The notes beneath the pieces are model-generated. The model saw nothing but the letters and a program-made list of their open reading frames with translations. It searched no databases and was not told where the DNA came from. The position numbers were made by a program, and so were the translations under genes. A DNA stretch of 64,000 nt from the NCBI RefSeq assembly GCF_000143535.2, contig NC_037311.1:1798001-1862000 (forward strand), given 5' to 3'. Below are positions 1-12,546 of the stretch, one piece after another. This DNA is from Botrytis cinerea B05.10 (Eukaryota > Ascomycota > Leotiomycetes > Helotiales > Sclerotiniaceae). Position 1 is the first letter of the stretch; each line of letters opens with the position of its first letter.

Positions 1-1380
1 TGGCTCAGCTACAGTCTATTCCAACATCCACCTCTGCTGCTTAACTTGGTATTGCCAAGATTCAGCCAACAAGAAAGACCAAGGCATTCAAATACGAGTA
101 ATAGCTTTGAGGTATCAACAAGCTTTAGTTAGACACATGCCTACGCGAGAGACTGGATGGAAAGAATATCTCAAAAAAGTATAGCTTCTGGAATGGAACA
201 CTGCTCTTACTCAAAGAAGTAGCATGATCTCTTTAACACTACCTAGTCCGTACGTTTTCTAAATATGAAGTAACCATATCTCAATGCAACCCACTCCAGG
301 ACAGAGCATCTCTACCCCTGGGCAACCAAGAAAGTCCACACACTCGTTCAATTACCGTGCCCGTAAATCAATACTGCTCCAACGAGTTTAGCTTGGAAGA
401 TCCAAATGAGCATTACAGCTTTGCGCTTCAAACTGAATGGATACGCATTCCAAACCTAATCTACAGAGTAAGATTTTCACCAACCAACCGGCGAACCTTC
501 TTTCACACTTGTAGATTCTGCTGGGATTCTGGGAATCTCATTTGCTACGAGATATTTAGCATTGTTGGTGACCAGGTACTCTTCGCTGTGTAGCTACCAT
601 ACAATCGAGCGGACGGCGTAGTGTTTTGCCCTACTCTGCTTTAAAGAGAGACCAGCGTTTATATTACGAGTTATTGGCATGCTTGTCTTTTCCAAGTTCC
701 GTCCACCCCCGTCTGATCTTTGCGCAAGTTACAGGAGTATATGGATTGCCTGGGTAGACTCAGACTCAAAGCAAGACTAAGAATACGTCCACGCACGACT
801 GCGACTGCGACTGCGACTACTGTGCACTTTATATCAATCGGACATCTTCTTTGCGTCCTCACTATCCGAACTAGTCTCGAGGGGGCTTACGCTTCACCGT
901 CCCATTCAGCATCTCGATCAATCAATTAGATCATACATAAACTCCCTGGAAGCCCCAAAACCCTAAACCCTTGAACCTGCCTATCTTCTCCACCCGAAAA
1001 CGGTTTATCAATTTATGCCGACGTACTCGTCCATTTTCATATCGCGCGGCACTTTTGACGAACAAAACCAAGGGATTGGTACGGCACCGAGTGAAAGATA
1101 GAAAGATAGAAAGAAAGCTTAATTCTTATTTCTCTTCTTCCTTTTCACGTATTTCCTCCTTAAATCACTCTCCGACCGACACACCAGAAGATCCACGCTT
1201 GATAGCCTTTCACCTATTTACCAGTTAGCAGTGCTTTAATCGTTTAGTGAGCTATAGCTACATCAACCACGATCCGTCAACGTCAAAACCTCGAACTAGA
1301 CCACCCCTCCAAGCCAGAACTATCAAGATATAAGTCAGCTGGTCGGCACGTCCAAAACACTTCTTTCTGCTCATTGCATC
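1..1380. other. intergenic, no gene recognised
   Basis: Only short open frames without recognisable protein character are present. The segment after about 960 becomes pyrimidine-rich and AC-rich, as expected for the distal promoter of the regulator gene that starts at 2755. Nothing here could be assigned to a gene or RNA. Confidence 0.5.
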
Positions 1381-2754
1381 AGGTATGTACAATAATCTTT
1401 CCTTGAATACAGACATACATACACACGCACACACACACGCATACACACACGCTTCATACATACACATCTTTCATACTGTTCAATCATCTTCCCCCTTTTC
1501 CAAAGGAGAGGACTAGAAGAGAAGAGAAGACGAGAAAAGAAAGCATCCGGGCACTCGCATATTGCAGGTGGTGTATCTACTTTTGCTGTTGTGTACCCAG
1601 ATATGCCTTCATATCTTTCAACTTGCTCTCCCGTTATTCGTTCTTCGTTCTTCGGTAGGAGAGACAAACACACACCAGTTACATCATCATCTTGATCATC
1701 ATCGATATCGAGAAACATCTCCAATCCCATCCAATCCATACCATCTCAACCCTTCACATTCACCCCTTGCACGCATCAAATATATTTGAATCGTCTGCTG
1801 GACAAAATATGTTTTTCCTCCAAACCCTTTTCATTCCCTTCAGATATTGGAAAGAGCAAAAGATATGTTATCTCGACATGTTCAAACCCTCGTATCAATT
1901 CCGTGCGCAAGAAAAGGATAATTGTGGGCGGTCACATTCAAAGTCTTCACGAATCCACACATCCAATGTTTCTCATACAAATGTCGTTCTATTTTTGTCT
2001 TGGGCCGTTTTGTATCAGAATTGATCTCAAAAGAAGCAAAAAAGATTAAGCTCAAGTTCAAGCTCGAGCTCGAGCCGTATTCCAAACTCTACAACTAGAA
2101 ACCCTTCTCCACAAGTTCCACAAGTTCACACGTCGAAATCTATTTATTTCTTTACTTTTTTTCGTTCTTCGGGGTAAGAATAAGCGTAAAGTCTGGGAGG
2201 CTTTAGTTTAAGCTTCTGTCACCTTGTGCGTCAACTTGTCTCATGTTCGCGTCGACTTCCGTCTTGTATTTTTGGAGTGGGACAAGAAGATTTCGAATCT
2301 TTGACTAACAATTCATCTGAAGCGAAAAGAAGATCGGTAGAAGAAGCTCTTTCATCCAACGTCTCACCATCAGAAATACACTCGACAACACCTTCACTTT
2401 TTGGACAATTACGTCAAGGGTCCAAACTCAATCGATCAGTCACTCAATCAATCAATAATTAAACAACCTGCCCACTTCGATTTTGAAACGTCAAGAACGT
2501 TAGTTGATGTGCCGACTTCCTCCTCCTCCTACCCGCACAAGTTTCCATATCTGACGTCCGAGAATCTGCCAAGAAATTAAGCCGCGTAACTCGATCAAGC
2601 ACAGAGGCACAAGAGGAGAGACAAATCTTCAAACTCACAAGTCAATTGATTTGGATAGCCCTAGTACGATTTCACGTTGAGCAGAGTTGATCTATCATAA
2701 TTTACTTTGTCTACCAACACAATCGAAAACCAATTACTTAACCCACACTCCTCC
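1381..2754 (+). promoter_or_regulatory. probable long 5' leader/promoter of the REG1-type gene
   Basis: About 1.4 kb of CT-rich, gene-free DNA precedes the start codon at 2755, with several short upstream ATG frames. A consensus-like donor (GTATGT) lies at 1383 and a pyrimidine-preceded acceptor (TTGCAG) ends at 1567, so a leader intron of about 185 nt is possible. Another donor-like GTAAGA lies near 2174. The Candida WOR1 gene, of the same family, is known for a very long 5' UTR that affects translation. That this leader is transcribed here is inference. Confidence 0.4.
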
Positions 2755-4317
2755 ATGGAGACCTACCACGGACATGTACGTACTCCTGCGGATGCGATTA
2801 AATTATTCGAAGCCTGCCGACTTGGTCTATTACCCAGAGTGCAAAGAAGACTGTCGGAAAAGGAAAGACAATCAATAAAGGCTGGATCAGTATTTGTTTG
2901 GGATGAGAGGGAAGCTGGCATGCGAAGATGGACCGATGGGAAATCATGGAGCGCAAGCAGAGTCTCGGGGAGCTTCTTAACATATCGGGAGATGGAAGGA
3001 AAGAGGGGAGGTGGTCAGTTCGTACCACCACCAGCACGGAGAATGGCAGGAAAGACACCGGACAGTGGAAAGGGTAGCGATGACGATCAAGACATGGACG
3101 GAGATGGACCGGACGGGTACAGATACAAACCTGATGGTTTGATGAAACAATCCTTCAGTATCACGACTTCTACTGGGCATCATCTTCATTTGATCAGCTA
3201 CTACTTCTCGCGACATCATCCAAATGCTCCCGAGCTTCCACAACCTACAAGTGATCCACAACTTCAACGGATCGTTCCTGAAAAGGGAATGTATCCAGAA
3301 TCGACAGTTCATGAAGCGCAAGGCCCAGCTATCACCAGAGCGCCAATGCAACAAGGTCCTTATATGCAACAACCACATTCACATATGCATCAATCTCAAC
3401 ATCGAGTTCCATATGGATATCCCTCGGGATATGGCCCATGGCCACCATCGCCGGTTTCTACTCCTCCATATCATCCTCAACAGATGTATTCATCACAGCT
3501 TCCTCCGCCACCACCTGGATCAATGCATCCTTCCCCTTATCACATGCCACCGGGACCTCCACATACATCGCCTTACCAATCTCACCAGTATAGTCCTCAT
3601 CATCATCCTAGTCACGCTCCTGGCATGATGGCACATGGTCCACCACCACCAACAGTATATGACCGGCCTCCACCGCCTCTCTCAAACTCCTCTTTGCCAC
3701 CACCACCTCCACATAACTATCAAAACGGTGCTTCTCAGCCACATCGTCAAGTCTATCGTCCAAGTCCTCAAGCTGAGCATGCCAGAATACAGGTTGAACA
3801 GCATGCACTGATGGCTCAAAGAGCGTTACAAACAAGTGGAATGATTGATCCAAGATTGGCTCAACCACCGCCACTTCCACCAGTCAATATTGGACCCAAT
3901 GGTGCTCAAAGAACAACTACTCCACCAAGGCAGACAACTGTTTCCCCAGCTCACACACCAAAGAGTCTCCATGATCAATCATCCAATTCTCCAAATGGAA
4001 CTCCAAATGGAATCAGTAAATCAGAGGCTCAAACAAAACCATCCATCTCGAGTCTTGTTCATAACACCGATTCAGCATGTGTCCTAGAAGATAACAAATC
4101 GAACAGTGGCAATACTTCCAGACCCGGCTCAACCAGTCCAAGACAAAATGACAGGGTTGAATCAAAGATAGATGAAGAAAAGAAAGTTTCTGGTGTCACG
4201 AATGGGGCATCGGAAATCGGAAAATTAAACGCAGGACTTCCTGCCGCAGGAGTTGGGTGTAATGAAAGGGAAGATCGAAGAGCCATAAGTGTCTTGGATC
4301 GAAAGTTTATGATCTAG
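2755..4317 (+). CDS. REG1: Gti1/Pac2-family transcriptional regulator (WOR1/RYP1/SGE1/REG1 type)
   Basis: Single-exon frame of 520 aa. The ATG at 2755 gives METYHGHVRTPADAIKLFEA, the characteristic start of this fungal DNA-binding family; an upstream in-frame non-ATG extension was rejected. The WOPRa-like half spans about residues 5-100 (AGSVFVWDE, then RRWTDGKSWS). R57-R58-W59-T60 fits the conserved protein kinase A site of the family. The second half follows near residues 135-185 (DGLMKQSFSI, HLISYY), after a charged linker. The remaining 330 residues are low-complexity Pro/His/Gln-rich and then Ser/Thr/Asn-rich, which is typical of these regulators. In Botrytis cinerea REG1 controls conidiation, secondary metabolism and pathogenicity; WOR1 and RYP1 control morphological switching. 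Family membership is very secure. The specific orthology to REG1 rests on overall resemblance. Confidence 0.93.
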   Translation: METYHGHVRTPADAIKLFEACRLGLLPRVQRRLSEKERQSIKAGSVFVWDEREAGMRRWTDGKSWSASRVSGSFLTYREMEGKRGGGQFVPPPARRMAGKTPDSGKGSDDDQDMDGDGPDGYRYKPDGLMKQSFSITTSTGHHLHLISYYFSRHHPNAPELPQPTSDPQLQRIVPEKGMYPESTVHEAQGPAITRAPMQQGPYMQQPHSHMHQSQHRVPYGYPSGYGPWPPSPVSTPPYHPQQMYSSQLPPPPPGSMHPSPYHMPPGPPHTSPYQSHQYSPHHHPSHAPGMMAHGPPPPTVYDRPPPPLSNSSLPPPPPHNYQNGASQPHRQVYRPSPQAEHARIQVEQHALMAQRALQTSGMIDPRLAQPPPLPPVNIGPNGAQRTTTPPRQTTVSPAHTPKSLHDQSSNSPNGTPNGISKSEAQTKPSISSLVHNTDSACVLEDNKSNSGNTSRPGSTSPRQNDRVESKIDEEKKVSGVTNGASEIGKLNAGLPAAGVGCNEREDRRAISVLDRKFMI

Positions 4318-5047
4318 AGGGGAAGGGATATGGATGGTATCAGGGGCATGAATCTTTGGCGTGCAAAATTACAGGAAAGGAGAGGTTGGGAGGTTCAGTC
4401 AATAATGGCGTTAGGTATGAGAGGAGTTTTGGTTTTCAGGAATGATATCCCATACTTTCGTTTTTTTTAGTTTCGATTTATTGCAGCATACATACTTTTT
4501 ATCCATTCTTTCTTCTCTGTACAATTTTACATGAACGAGCAGTCTTTCCTTGACAATGGATGGAATAAGCAAAGGGATAGGGCGAGGTGGTTTGATTGTT
4601 TGTGGATGGTTTGACGTGACATTACATTGCATTGCTATGGAGTTTACTTTTGACACTTCTCTTTTGTTGTTTCTGAAGAAGGGCGGAGATGAGATGAGAT
4701 GAGAAGAATAGATGGGATATCATCGACTCATTCTATTTTGTACTACATTACATGGCTAGATACAGATGTAGTTGGAGGAAACATAAGAAAGAAATCCTCA
4801 CAATTAGTTCGTTTGTCTATAATAGCATAATCAGAGTGAGATGTGATGAGATGAAACAAAAAAGGGAACCCCAATTTCATACGTGTGTGCGTTGTATGCA
4901 AAAGATCAAAACAAATTAGAACTGGAGCAAGTTGATTGTGCGTAATAGGAGGGGGGGCGAGAGAGCCTAGTGCTTGGGTTGGGGGTGGATGGTGGGGGTC
5001 GCAGGTTGAGATGGGAAGGAAAGGCCCAGGGTGAGTGGGATGTGTAC

Positions 5048-5095
5048 TGTGCTGTGCTGTGATGTGATGTGATGTGATGTGATATGCTGTGCTGT
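5048..5095. repeat. GTGAT/GCTGT pentamer microsatellite
   Basis: Tandem GATGT units (5061-5083) flanked on both sides by GCTGT units. Confidence 0.85.
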
Positions 5096-5572
5096 AAATA
5101 TGGATATAAAGTGAAAATGATTTTTTGTTTTATTTTTTGAAAAAAGAAGAAGAAGAAAAAAGAGAGAGTTGTACATACAAAAGATTTAAAGATAAATGAA
5201 TGAATCATAAGTAAATGAATTAAATTAGTGAGTGTACTTCTTGGAAAAAGAAACTGTAATGGGATGGGACATCGTGGGAAATGAAGTAACGTCATGTAAT
5301 GTGATTTATTTGGTCCCGACAGAGTGGTTCATTTATATAGGTGTATATACTATATCATACCATATCATAGTATGTATAATCAAATCGGATATGTAGGGTT
5401 TAGAATGGTGCTTACTTTCTTACTTGTGGGATTGGGTTGTGTGGAGAATAGGTTGGGTACTTGCTTGCTTGGTTTGAGAGGATGGTGGGTTTGAGAGAAT
5501 GATCGATTTGAAAGGAGGGTGGGTTTGAGAGGATGGGTGCTTTTTCTTCGGGGGGGGGTGAGAGGGGGTGTA

Positions 5573-5594
5573 GATGGATGGATGGATGGATGGA
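5573..5594. repeat. GATG tetranucleotide microsatellite
   Basis: More than five perfect GATG units inside a G-rich tract that also holds a run of nine G near 5551. Confidence 0.85.
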
Positions 5595-6083
5595 GGATGG
5601 AGATGGGGATGTGAGTACGTGGCGGGGAAGGGGAGGAGGGGGGGGAGATGAATATTGTCTACTTTTAATAGATGGATAATAAAATGGATGACTGAAGGAT
5701 AGATGGCCAATCTATGTATCAGTAATAGCAATGTAGTGATTTGCGCCGCGGACGCTGGTGTATGTATGGATACATACACGCAATATGGAAATTGTACACT
5801 ACGAGCATGTAGATAGGGTGAGAAGAGGAGACAGAAGAACTTGGGGACGAGGTATCTTTAAATCTGCGGTTTGTATATTCTTCTTCTGGCTACTCTATCC
5901 CTCTATTCGAATATCTAATATTCCATCATTCGAAACATGGTTAAGAATTATATACCTATCTATCTATCTTTAGACAGGAAATTGGCGTACGTACTATACT
6001 TATGTAGTTTTCTTCGGCTGAGTGTGAGATGAAATAAAATGGTTCGACAATTAATTGGGTTGTAGAAATGATAATACAAATAC

Positions 6084-6084
<1 letters not shown>

Positions 6085-6112
<28 letters not shown>
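6085..6112. repeat. CATA tetranucleotide microsatellite
   Basis: Seven perfect CATA units in tandem. Confidence 0.9.
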
Positions 6113-6114
<2 letters not shown>

Positions 6115-6220
6115 GTAAGCATAGCATGATGAAAACCGAGATGAGATGAGATAAGATGGCACCAGAGCCTCAAAACTAAGTTAAGTCTAACCTCCTCCAT
6201 CTCTCCAAATCTTCAGACGG

Positions 6221-6385
6221 TTATATGCTTCTGGCCGAGTCCCTATCTAGGTCTATCAATCGCCTCTGCGTTTCTTCACCGAATCTCATCCTTCGGTGAG
6301 CGTCACTTGTATCTGTGGTATCTAAGAGCCTAAAACCGGCTGCTTGAGTAAGTAAATGCGACGAGGTAAAAGGGTTTTGGCTTTG
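6221..6385 (-). pseudogene. orphan exon-like coding fragment, unknown family
   Basis: On the minus strand a 54-residue frame without an ATG runs from 6385 to a TAA at 6221-6223. It reads like real protein: QAAGFRLLDTTDTSDAHRR, then RFGEETQRRLIDLDRDSARS. It follows a possible splice acceptor (ACAAAG ending at 6381). I could not find matching upstream exons in 6.4-7.1 kb, where the minus strand is full of stops. It may be the last exon of a decayed gene or an unrecognised short gene. I do not recognise the family. Confidence 0.3.
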
Positions 6386-9300
6386 TTACAATTGTTCAAC
6401 TACAATATAGTCAGACCATAATGAACAGCAAGAACACAGTGGAAAACTACACCAGTAAGGCTCGCCGCCACCCATCGGGGCTCTCTCTCTCCACTCTTAT
6501 CGTACATGAAGTTGTGAGGTGAACCTCGCTGTGTCCTCTTAAAAATCTTACTTCTCCGACCCATTCATTCTCAGTAAACAGTATAGGAGACACCTTATTT
6601 CCATTCACAAAATCCTATATCCAATTTATGCGCATTTACATAAACGCAAACATAGACAGGCATACTCGTGCACACCCCAACGCTCCATTAACGAAGTAGC
6701 TCCCCATTCTAAGGCTCTCTACATAGTACATAACCTGCATTTCTCTACTCTGTAGGAACGATGAGTCTAGGCCGCACTCCACCTCTTGCCTGTAGATCCT
6801 AGATGTCAGGGACGGACAGATAGGTATCCGATCCGCATGAAATTCTGCGCGCTTGTCCAATTAAGTCTGCTGTTTGATTCTGCCCTAGGAGTCCCATGAG
6901 ATTAGAATTGACATTAACCTAGTCATGAATATGTTCCGGGAAGGTGGTATGCATACAGTGTGTAGACTTGGCACTTGGCAGGGGCATAAATCTATTTGCC
7001 TTTTCAGGGTTGGCGAAGGAATGATTAGAATACAGAATGTTTAGGTTATATATCTGACTCATATAAAAATCTTACCATCACCAACAATTGGCAAAAATGA
7101 TAAATCTAGCCGAGCTACATCTCAAAAAAGAAGAGCAGACAATGACAAGCCAGGATATTGCAAATGCAGACCAGAAACAAGCAAGCAATCAAGTGAGCGA
7201 GAAAAAGATTTTCATGAAGAAAAAGCGGAATGAATGGACGGTGGCGGCTGCCCAGGTATGCAACAATGAGGCGCGTGTAAATTTGACTCTAGGAATATCA
7301 TCCGGATACACAATTTCCGGTAGTGAGGAGGAAAAAACTTGTTTTCTCCATTTTCCTATTTGGGAATTACCCATGAAGATGTCCACACTCTAAACTTCTT
7401 CAACGGCTGTGGTGATATGGTGGCTGCAATAAGAAGAAAGAAGGTGGACTTCCAGTCTGCAACATGCGCTCACCATGCAGATATGAGCACGCGAGCACGG
7501 AAGCGAGGTAAGAACGGCGTGATGATATGGTAAATTGAGACCCCAGCTTTGGGGTACTGAGTAGAGACAGGGGGTAGTGCATCAGGTTTGTGTGGGTGGA
7601 GAGCTTGAGGTAGTATTGGGAAGCTCTTTTGGAAGGGCAGGCAGGGACTAAGAATGCATAGTAACATCGGATATGGTGACGAATAGGAGTTTTATTTCGA
7701 AATCATCACTCCATTCGGAAGGGAAGACATCTGGGGTCATGTATAGAAAAATAAGCCCGCGTAAACCAAAAATATAATAAATACAATTCTCCTTCAACGC
7801 CAAACTTGGCTTGAGGTTGAGAGTTAAGACAAGCATGTATATGCAGGGTCGTGGCGCTTAATTTCTCAGCTTAATCCGAAGCAAAGCGCAGCGTCTGCCC
7901 GGCCGCCTAGAACCCAGTCCGAGTCACATAGCTACCCAAGAGGCACAGCAAAACACAAGATGTTGCGTCTCGGTCGAAATTATCCAAACTAGCCATCCGG
8001 GATCATCGGTTCATCTTCCAGAGTGCGCTTCGGCGCTTGTCTAAGGTTGGCGGATAAATTAAAACAATACTCTCTTTTGACTTTCATATTTTAGGAACTA
8101 TCGAGGCTATGCTTCAACGACGTATCAGATGTTATCAATCACATATTCTAGTAACTAAAAACGGGTAGAGTTTCCCGTCCTTCCATATCTTCATCGCATT
8201 TGATATATCTATCGATGATCTTTTTATATCTCAAATCTTGGCGCCTATAGGAGGTTACCCTATTCCTCGTGTTGTTGGCATTTGTTTGGATTTCCGAGAT
8301 TCCATTATCTCAACATCTACCTAGATAGTCTTGGTGATTGGACAGTAAGCTTCATCGCATTTACCGGCGTGATATTTGTTGTTTGGCGAATCTGTATCTT
8401 AAATTCGAGGTATCGGTGATCATAAATTGAGGCAGAGTTTTTCCCTCGATGTGACGATATGTTAGATGGTACTCTTGCAGTACACAGTCACCAACAGTTG
8501 TGAATGCAGTGCTACATACTTCAAACAAAACAGCCACGCCCTTCTCAACTCTCGGATTATTTATTGCTTCCATTGCTGGCATAAGGATAACGAAGTGTGC
8601 TGAATGCGAAGATAATAATAAAACAACAGAAATATTAATATTCAGTGAATAAACCCTAAATATCAAAACGAATCTTTACTTCTGGGGGCCTTCCGCTGTA
8701 AACTACCGGGTACAGAGAACCCGGCCAGATTGATCCACCCGTCCCGCCCGGTTAAGTATAAATTTAAACTTGAAACGTCTTCTATACTCAGCTCAAAAAC
8801 TTTATGCGGACACCTACTATACTTTGAAATGAGAGCGCCACCTTACTTTTGCAACCGATTTCTCAAATTTCAATGACCTGTGAATATATAATCAAACATC
8901 AATTTCGTTGCCCGCCGAAAGCTCAAGCTGGGGGCCAGGGGCATGCACACGCGAATGGGGCTAAAATCAGAATGAAAGCTGTTGAAGATTCGTATATGAC
9001 CACCAGGAATTAAGCTGTTGCATTTTGGGGGCACAAGTTCGCCATCATGGTTTTGGTGAAGATTTGCGGTGAATTTCCAATTATGTGGGGAGGACTCTAA
9101 TTTGAAATCTTACTCATGCGCTTCCAATGGTTTTAATTCGAGAATTAAAAAGAGCGGTTGATGGTTGGTTGAAGGCTAGGCAGTGGATAGGATGGCGGTG
9201 AGCAAACAACGTCATGTAAAATTTCGTAAGAAGGCGAAGTCAACTTGTAACGATCATGCTGAGATTGATGCAGGCAAGTATCATCCGGGAATGGCACCGT

Positions 9301-9562
9301 CACTATAGTGTATTGGATTAAGTGAAAAGATGCATTGAATTGTGATGGTTCTTGCGTCTCGGATTGCCTACAGCGAGGCATTTTCCTATTGTCAAGAGAG
9401 TGTCGCTGCATGAATTAGTGATTCCATGTCATAACCCCTTCTATTCTCATAATACCCACTATGATCGGGGCAATCGGACTTCCCTAAGAGAGCCTCATGG
9501 CAAAGGGATCTTAGGTTTGCTGTCTCTCGCCTCGAAACCACTAGGCGCCATGTGTGTTCATT
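6386..9562. other. gene desert, nothing recognised
   Basis: About 3.2 kb without a supported gene. Short frames at 7088-7393 (plus) and 8361-8666 (minus, about 100 codons) have moderately protein-like composition but no motif, no convincing splice context and no partner exon. They could be decayed genes, but I cannot support either. Confidence 0.45.
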
Positions 9563-11209
9563 TCAGCAATCGCATCTCCCGACCCACCTTGGAAATGCAA
9601 CTATCTCTCTGATATTTTGTACACCAGAAAGATACCCCAGCAACCTATCGAATCCCAAGCCAAATCCTCCATGAGGTACGCTTCCCCAGCGCCTCAGTTC
9701 TGTGTACCATTTCAAGGAACCAAGTTCTTCTTCCCCTGCATCACCTCGTACCATCCCATTCGCTCGCATTGCAGAGATGAGCTCTGGCAATCTATACTCA
9801 CGCATAGATCCACCTACAATCTCACATGCCTCCGGAACTAGAAGATCAAAGCACTGGACAGTCTCCAGAGTCCCCCCTACACGCGAGCTTTCTGAAGGTA
9901 GCATATAAAATGGTTTGATACTTTTTGGATAGTCTGTTACGAAAACAGGCGATCCTAGTCCGACCTTATTGGCGATATATCGCTCGTGTTCAGCTTGAAG
10001 ACCTGAACCCCAGACAGGAGGATATTCGAACGTTTGGCCACTATTTTCAAGTTCTTCGATTGCTTGCGCATAAGTGATCCGCGGCCAAGGCCCCCTTATC
10101 ATACCTTCCCATCTTCGTGTCAATTCATGTCTTCTGTTTATTGTATCTTTCTCCTCATCTCCGCTTCGCTTTGATTCTAGTATTTCTCTTCCTACTTGAG
10201 TAGAATATAGGTTCGTTGTCAAATGTCTGAGCATGTTTTCCACAAGATCCATAACTTCATCCATTTTTTCCACGAAACTGCACTCTGCTTCTAACATGTA
10301 GAACTCGCTCAAATGCCTTGGCGTATCACTTTTCTCGGCTCGAAATGTAGGAGATAATGCCCATACCCTTCCTACTGATTGGGCCAACGCCTCCAAGTGT
10401 AGTTGACTCGAAACAGTCAAGTATTTTGGCGATCTGAAGAATGTTCCATCATCAGCTTTCCCGACTGGTCCTTTGTGCGCGCTGCCCACTTCGAAGACTT
10501 CCCCCGCGCCTTCACAATCCGAAGATGTAATTATAGGAGGATGTGTTTGGACATAATCCTGTTCGGTAAAGAATTGTGTCAGAGAAGCTATGCTTTGCGA
10601 TCGGAATCGAAGTAATGCTGAATTGAAGGGCGTTCGGGTCCGCAAATGAGGAATGGTGCGGAGGTATTCAGGCGTATGGTATTTGTTCTGTAGCGGAAAT
10701 GTCTGCCAATCCAGATCAGTAGTGATCATCAATGACAACGTATTGCATCCAAGCCTTACATACGGCGGGATCCGCGGCACCTAAAACATTTACTTCAAGC
10801 ACATGCAATTCATTGCTTTGTGCCTTCTGATTGGGGGAAGGTTTCCAATATCCAGTCAGGCGGACAGCTGTACCCGTCGAAAGTCTATCGTACGATTAGG
10901 AGTGGAAGAGAACTTATTTGTATGGTTATCAGACCTTTCAGCTTGTTGTGGAGTAAGAAGAGCTTGTAACGGTTGCACACTTGAGCCGTCGCCAATTGAA
11001 GCAAACGATATCTTTTTTTGGTTCCTAATTGAACGAATGAAACCATTGACATTGACTTTAACCTCATCTACATTCTCAGGAGATGTTCCAAGTAATTTCG
11101 CGACGGATAATTGGGAAGCTCTGGTGGGATAAGAAATACTGAAACTCCTTGATTGAATGGCAGCTTGTGCGACATATCTTGATTTTGACAAAAAGCGGGG
11201 TTGTACCAT
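9563..11209 (-). CDS. SLM5: mitochondrial asparaginyl-tRNA synthetase (class II)
   Basis: Three exons: 11209-10935, 10884-10764 and 10702-9563, giving 511 aa. The N-terminus (MVQPRFLSKSRYVAQAA, then RSFSIS) is basic and lacks acids, as in a mitochondrial presequence. An OB-fold anticodon-binding region covers about residues 40-130 (VNGFIRSIRNQKKISFASIG). The class II core follows: motif 1 region with FRSQSIASLTQFF, motif 2 with SPTFRAEKSDTPRHLSEFYM, and motif 3 with GGFGLGFDRLLGYLSG; the end is FPRWVGRCDC. It charges mitochondrial tRNA-Asn with asparagine. Intron 1 is 50 nt with an unusual GTCTGA donor; intron 2 is 61 nt with a consensus GTATGT. Phase is kept at both junctions. AsnRS is preferred over AspRS because of the overall layout and the C-terminal sequence. 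Confidence 0.92.
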
Positions 11210-12546
11210 TGTTTCTTATTCGATATGTAGAAGGAGCAGGCGGCTTGGCAAGATCGACGAGATTAATTACAAAAATCTCCAAACGGAATAATTGTGGTTG
11301 GCTTTGGTGACTTTGATCGCGTGTCAATCGTCCATTCTTTTGGATGTTTGTAGTTTCATTCGAGTTTCTGATATTACAAGACATAGTGGCAAATGAGGGT
11401 CTCCGTAGCCGCGCGCTAAATGTGGTGTCAGCGAATTAGGTAGAGCATTGCCGAACCGAAACGACCCGAGCCGTTGGTTAAGCATTCCAAACTGTCCCTC
11501 AGATCTAATTCATGATCACTCATCAAACCAAATCGTTGAAAATGTCCACATTATACGTTCTAACTAGACAGAACATGGGGCTGTGATCTAAGTATATCTA
11601 TATCAAGTTCTGGAAACTCTAACCTTCGCATCCTCGTCAGGGGCTCATAGAATTACGAGTCTGGGCGCCGCCAAAAGCAATTCAAAATTAGAGAAAATTT
11701 TTCATATTGCTTTCTCAGTCCTTTTGTTTATTCGTTTTTATCATCCCTCAAATCTCTCCCAAATGAATTGTATAAGCAGGCATCTACATCAGCAATTCCG
11801 CTGCCACAGTATACCAGGTTACGAGAGCCTGCCTTGCACAACGAGTTCTGGAAGACGCACTTTTTGGTACCACGTTATACAGCACCGGTATCCCATTACT
11901 CTGTCTATACCCGTTATCAGTCTGAACCAGTCCGAATATGCACGGGCTAATATTGTCTCTCATCTGCCCTTGCCTATTCTAATTAGAGAATGACGATATT
12001 TGACAGATCTCTTTCTCGCGAATCTTATGTAACCCACAGGATTTGACCCTAAGATCTTTGGGTCGGTCTTCGGTAACATGCATACTTTTTGTCACTTGGT
12101 AGCAAGGACTCGGAAGCTGCAACCCATATCATCCGCCTCCAATTCACTGTCGATATGTCTTCAGCTCGGTGGAAATGATCTTGACTCAAAGAGTCTGGAC
12201 TCAAAAAATCAATCATCAATATGCCTTTTCTTGACTGACAAAAGTTCCGGGAATCTATCAGCTACAGGTCTGTGATCGAGATCGTGCATCAGGAATGTGG
12301 ACTAGATCGTGCTCGCAGCATTTGCTTTTTTTTGAACCACAACTCTTGTATCCCTTCGTTTATATAATACTTGAGCCATGCCCTTCGTTTTGCCATCGAT
12401 TATCGCGGTGAACCATATCTACTAAAGCTTTTAATTCAAGAATTTGCTTCAATATATACCCATCATCTTCTCATCCCGCCGCTTTGCACTCGTCAATTTC
12501 TCATTCCGTCTAAACTCTTATTTTTTGTTCCATCTACAATTTCAAC
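11210..12546. other. divergent intergenic region
   Basis: About 1.3 kb between the divergent tRNA synthetase and PARG-like genes. Both promoters should lie here. Pyrimidine-rich tracts precede the ATG at 12547. No other gene is supported. Confidence 0.5.

Larger units (their letters stand above)
4318..6220. other. 3' flank of REG1 and gene-free low-complexity DNA
   Basis: AT-rich 3' flank, then purine-rich simple-sequence DNA (GATGT, GGAT and CATA repeats listed separately). The open frames here consist of simple-sequence translations (His/Pro/Ser or Tyr/Val runs) and have no domain signal. No gene is supported. Confidence 0.55.
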
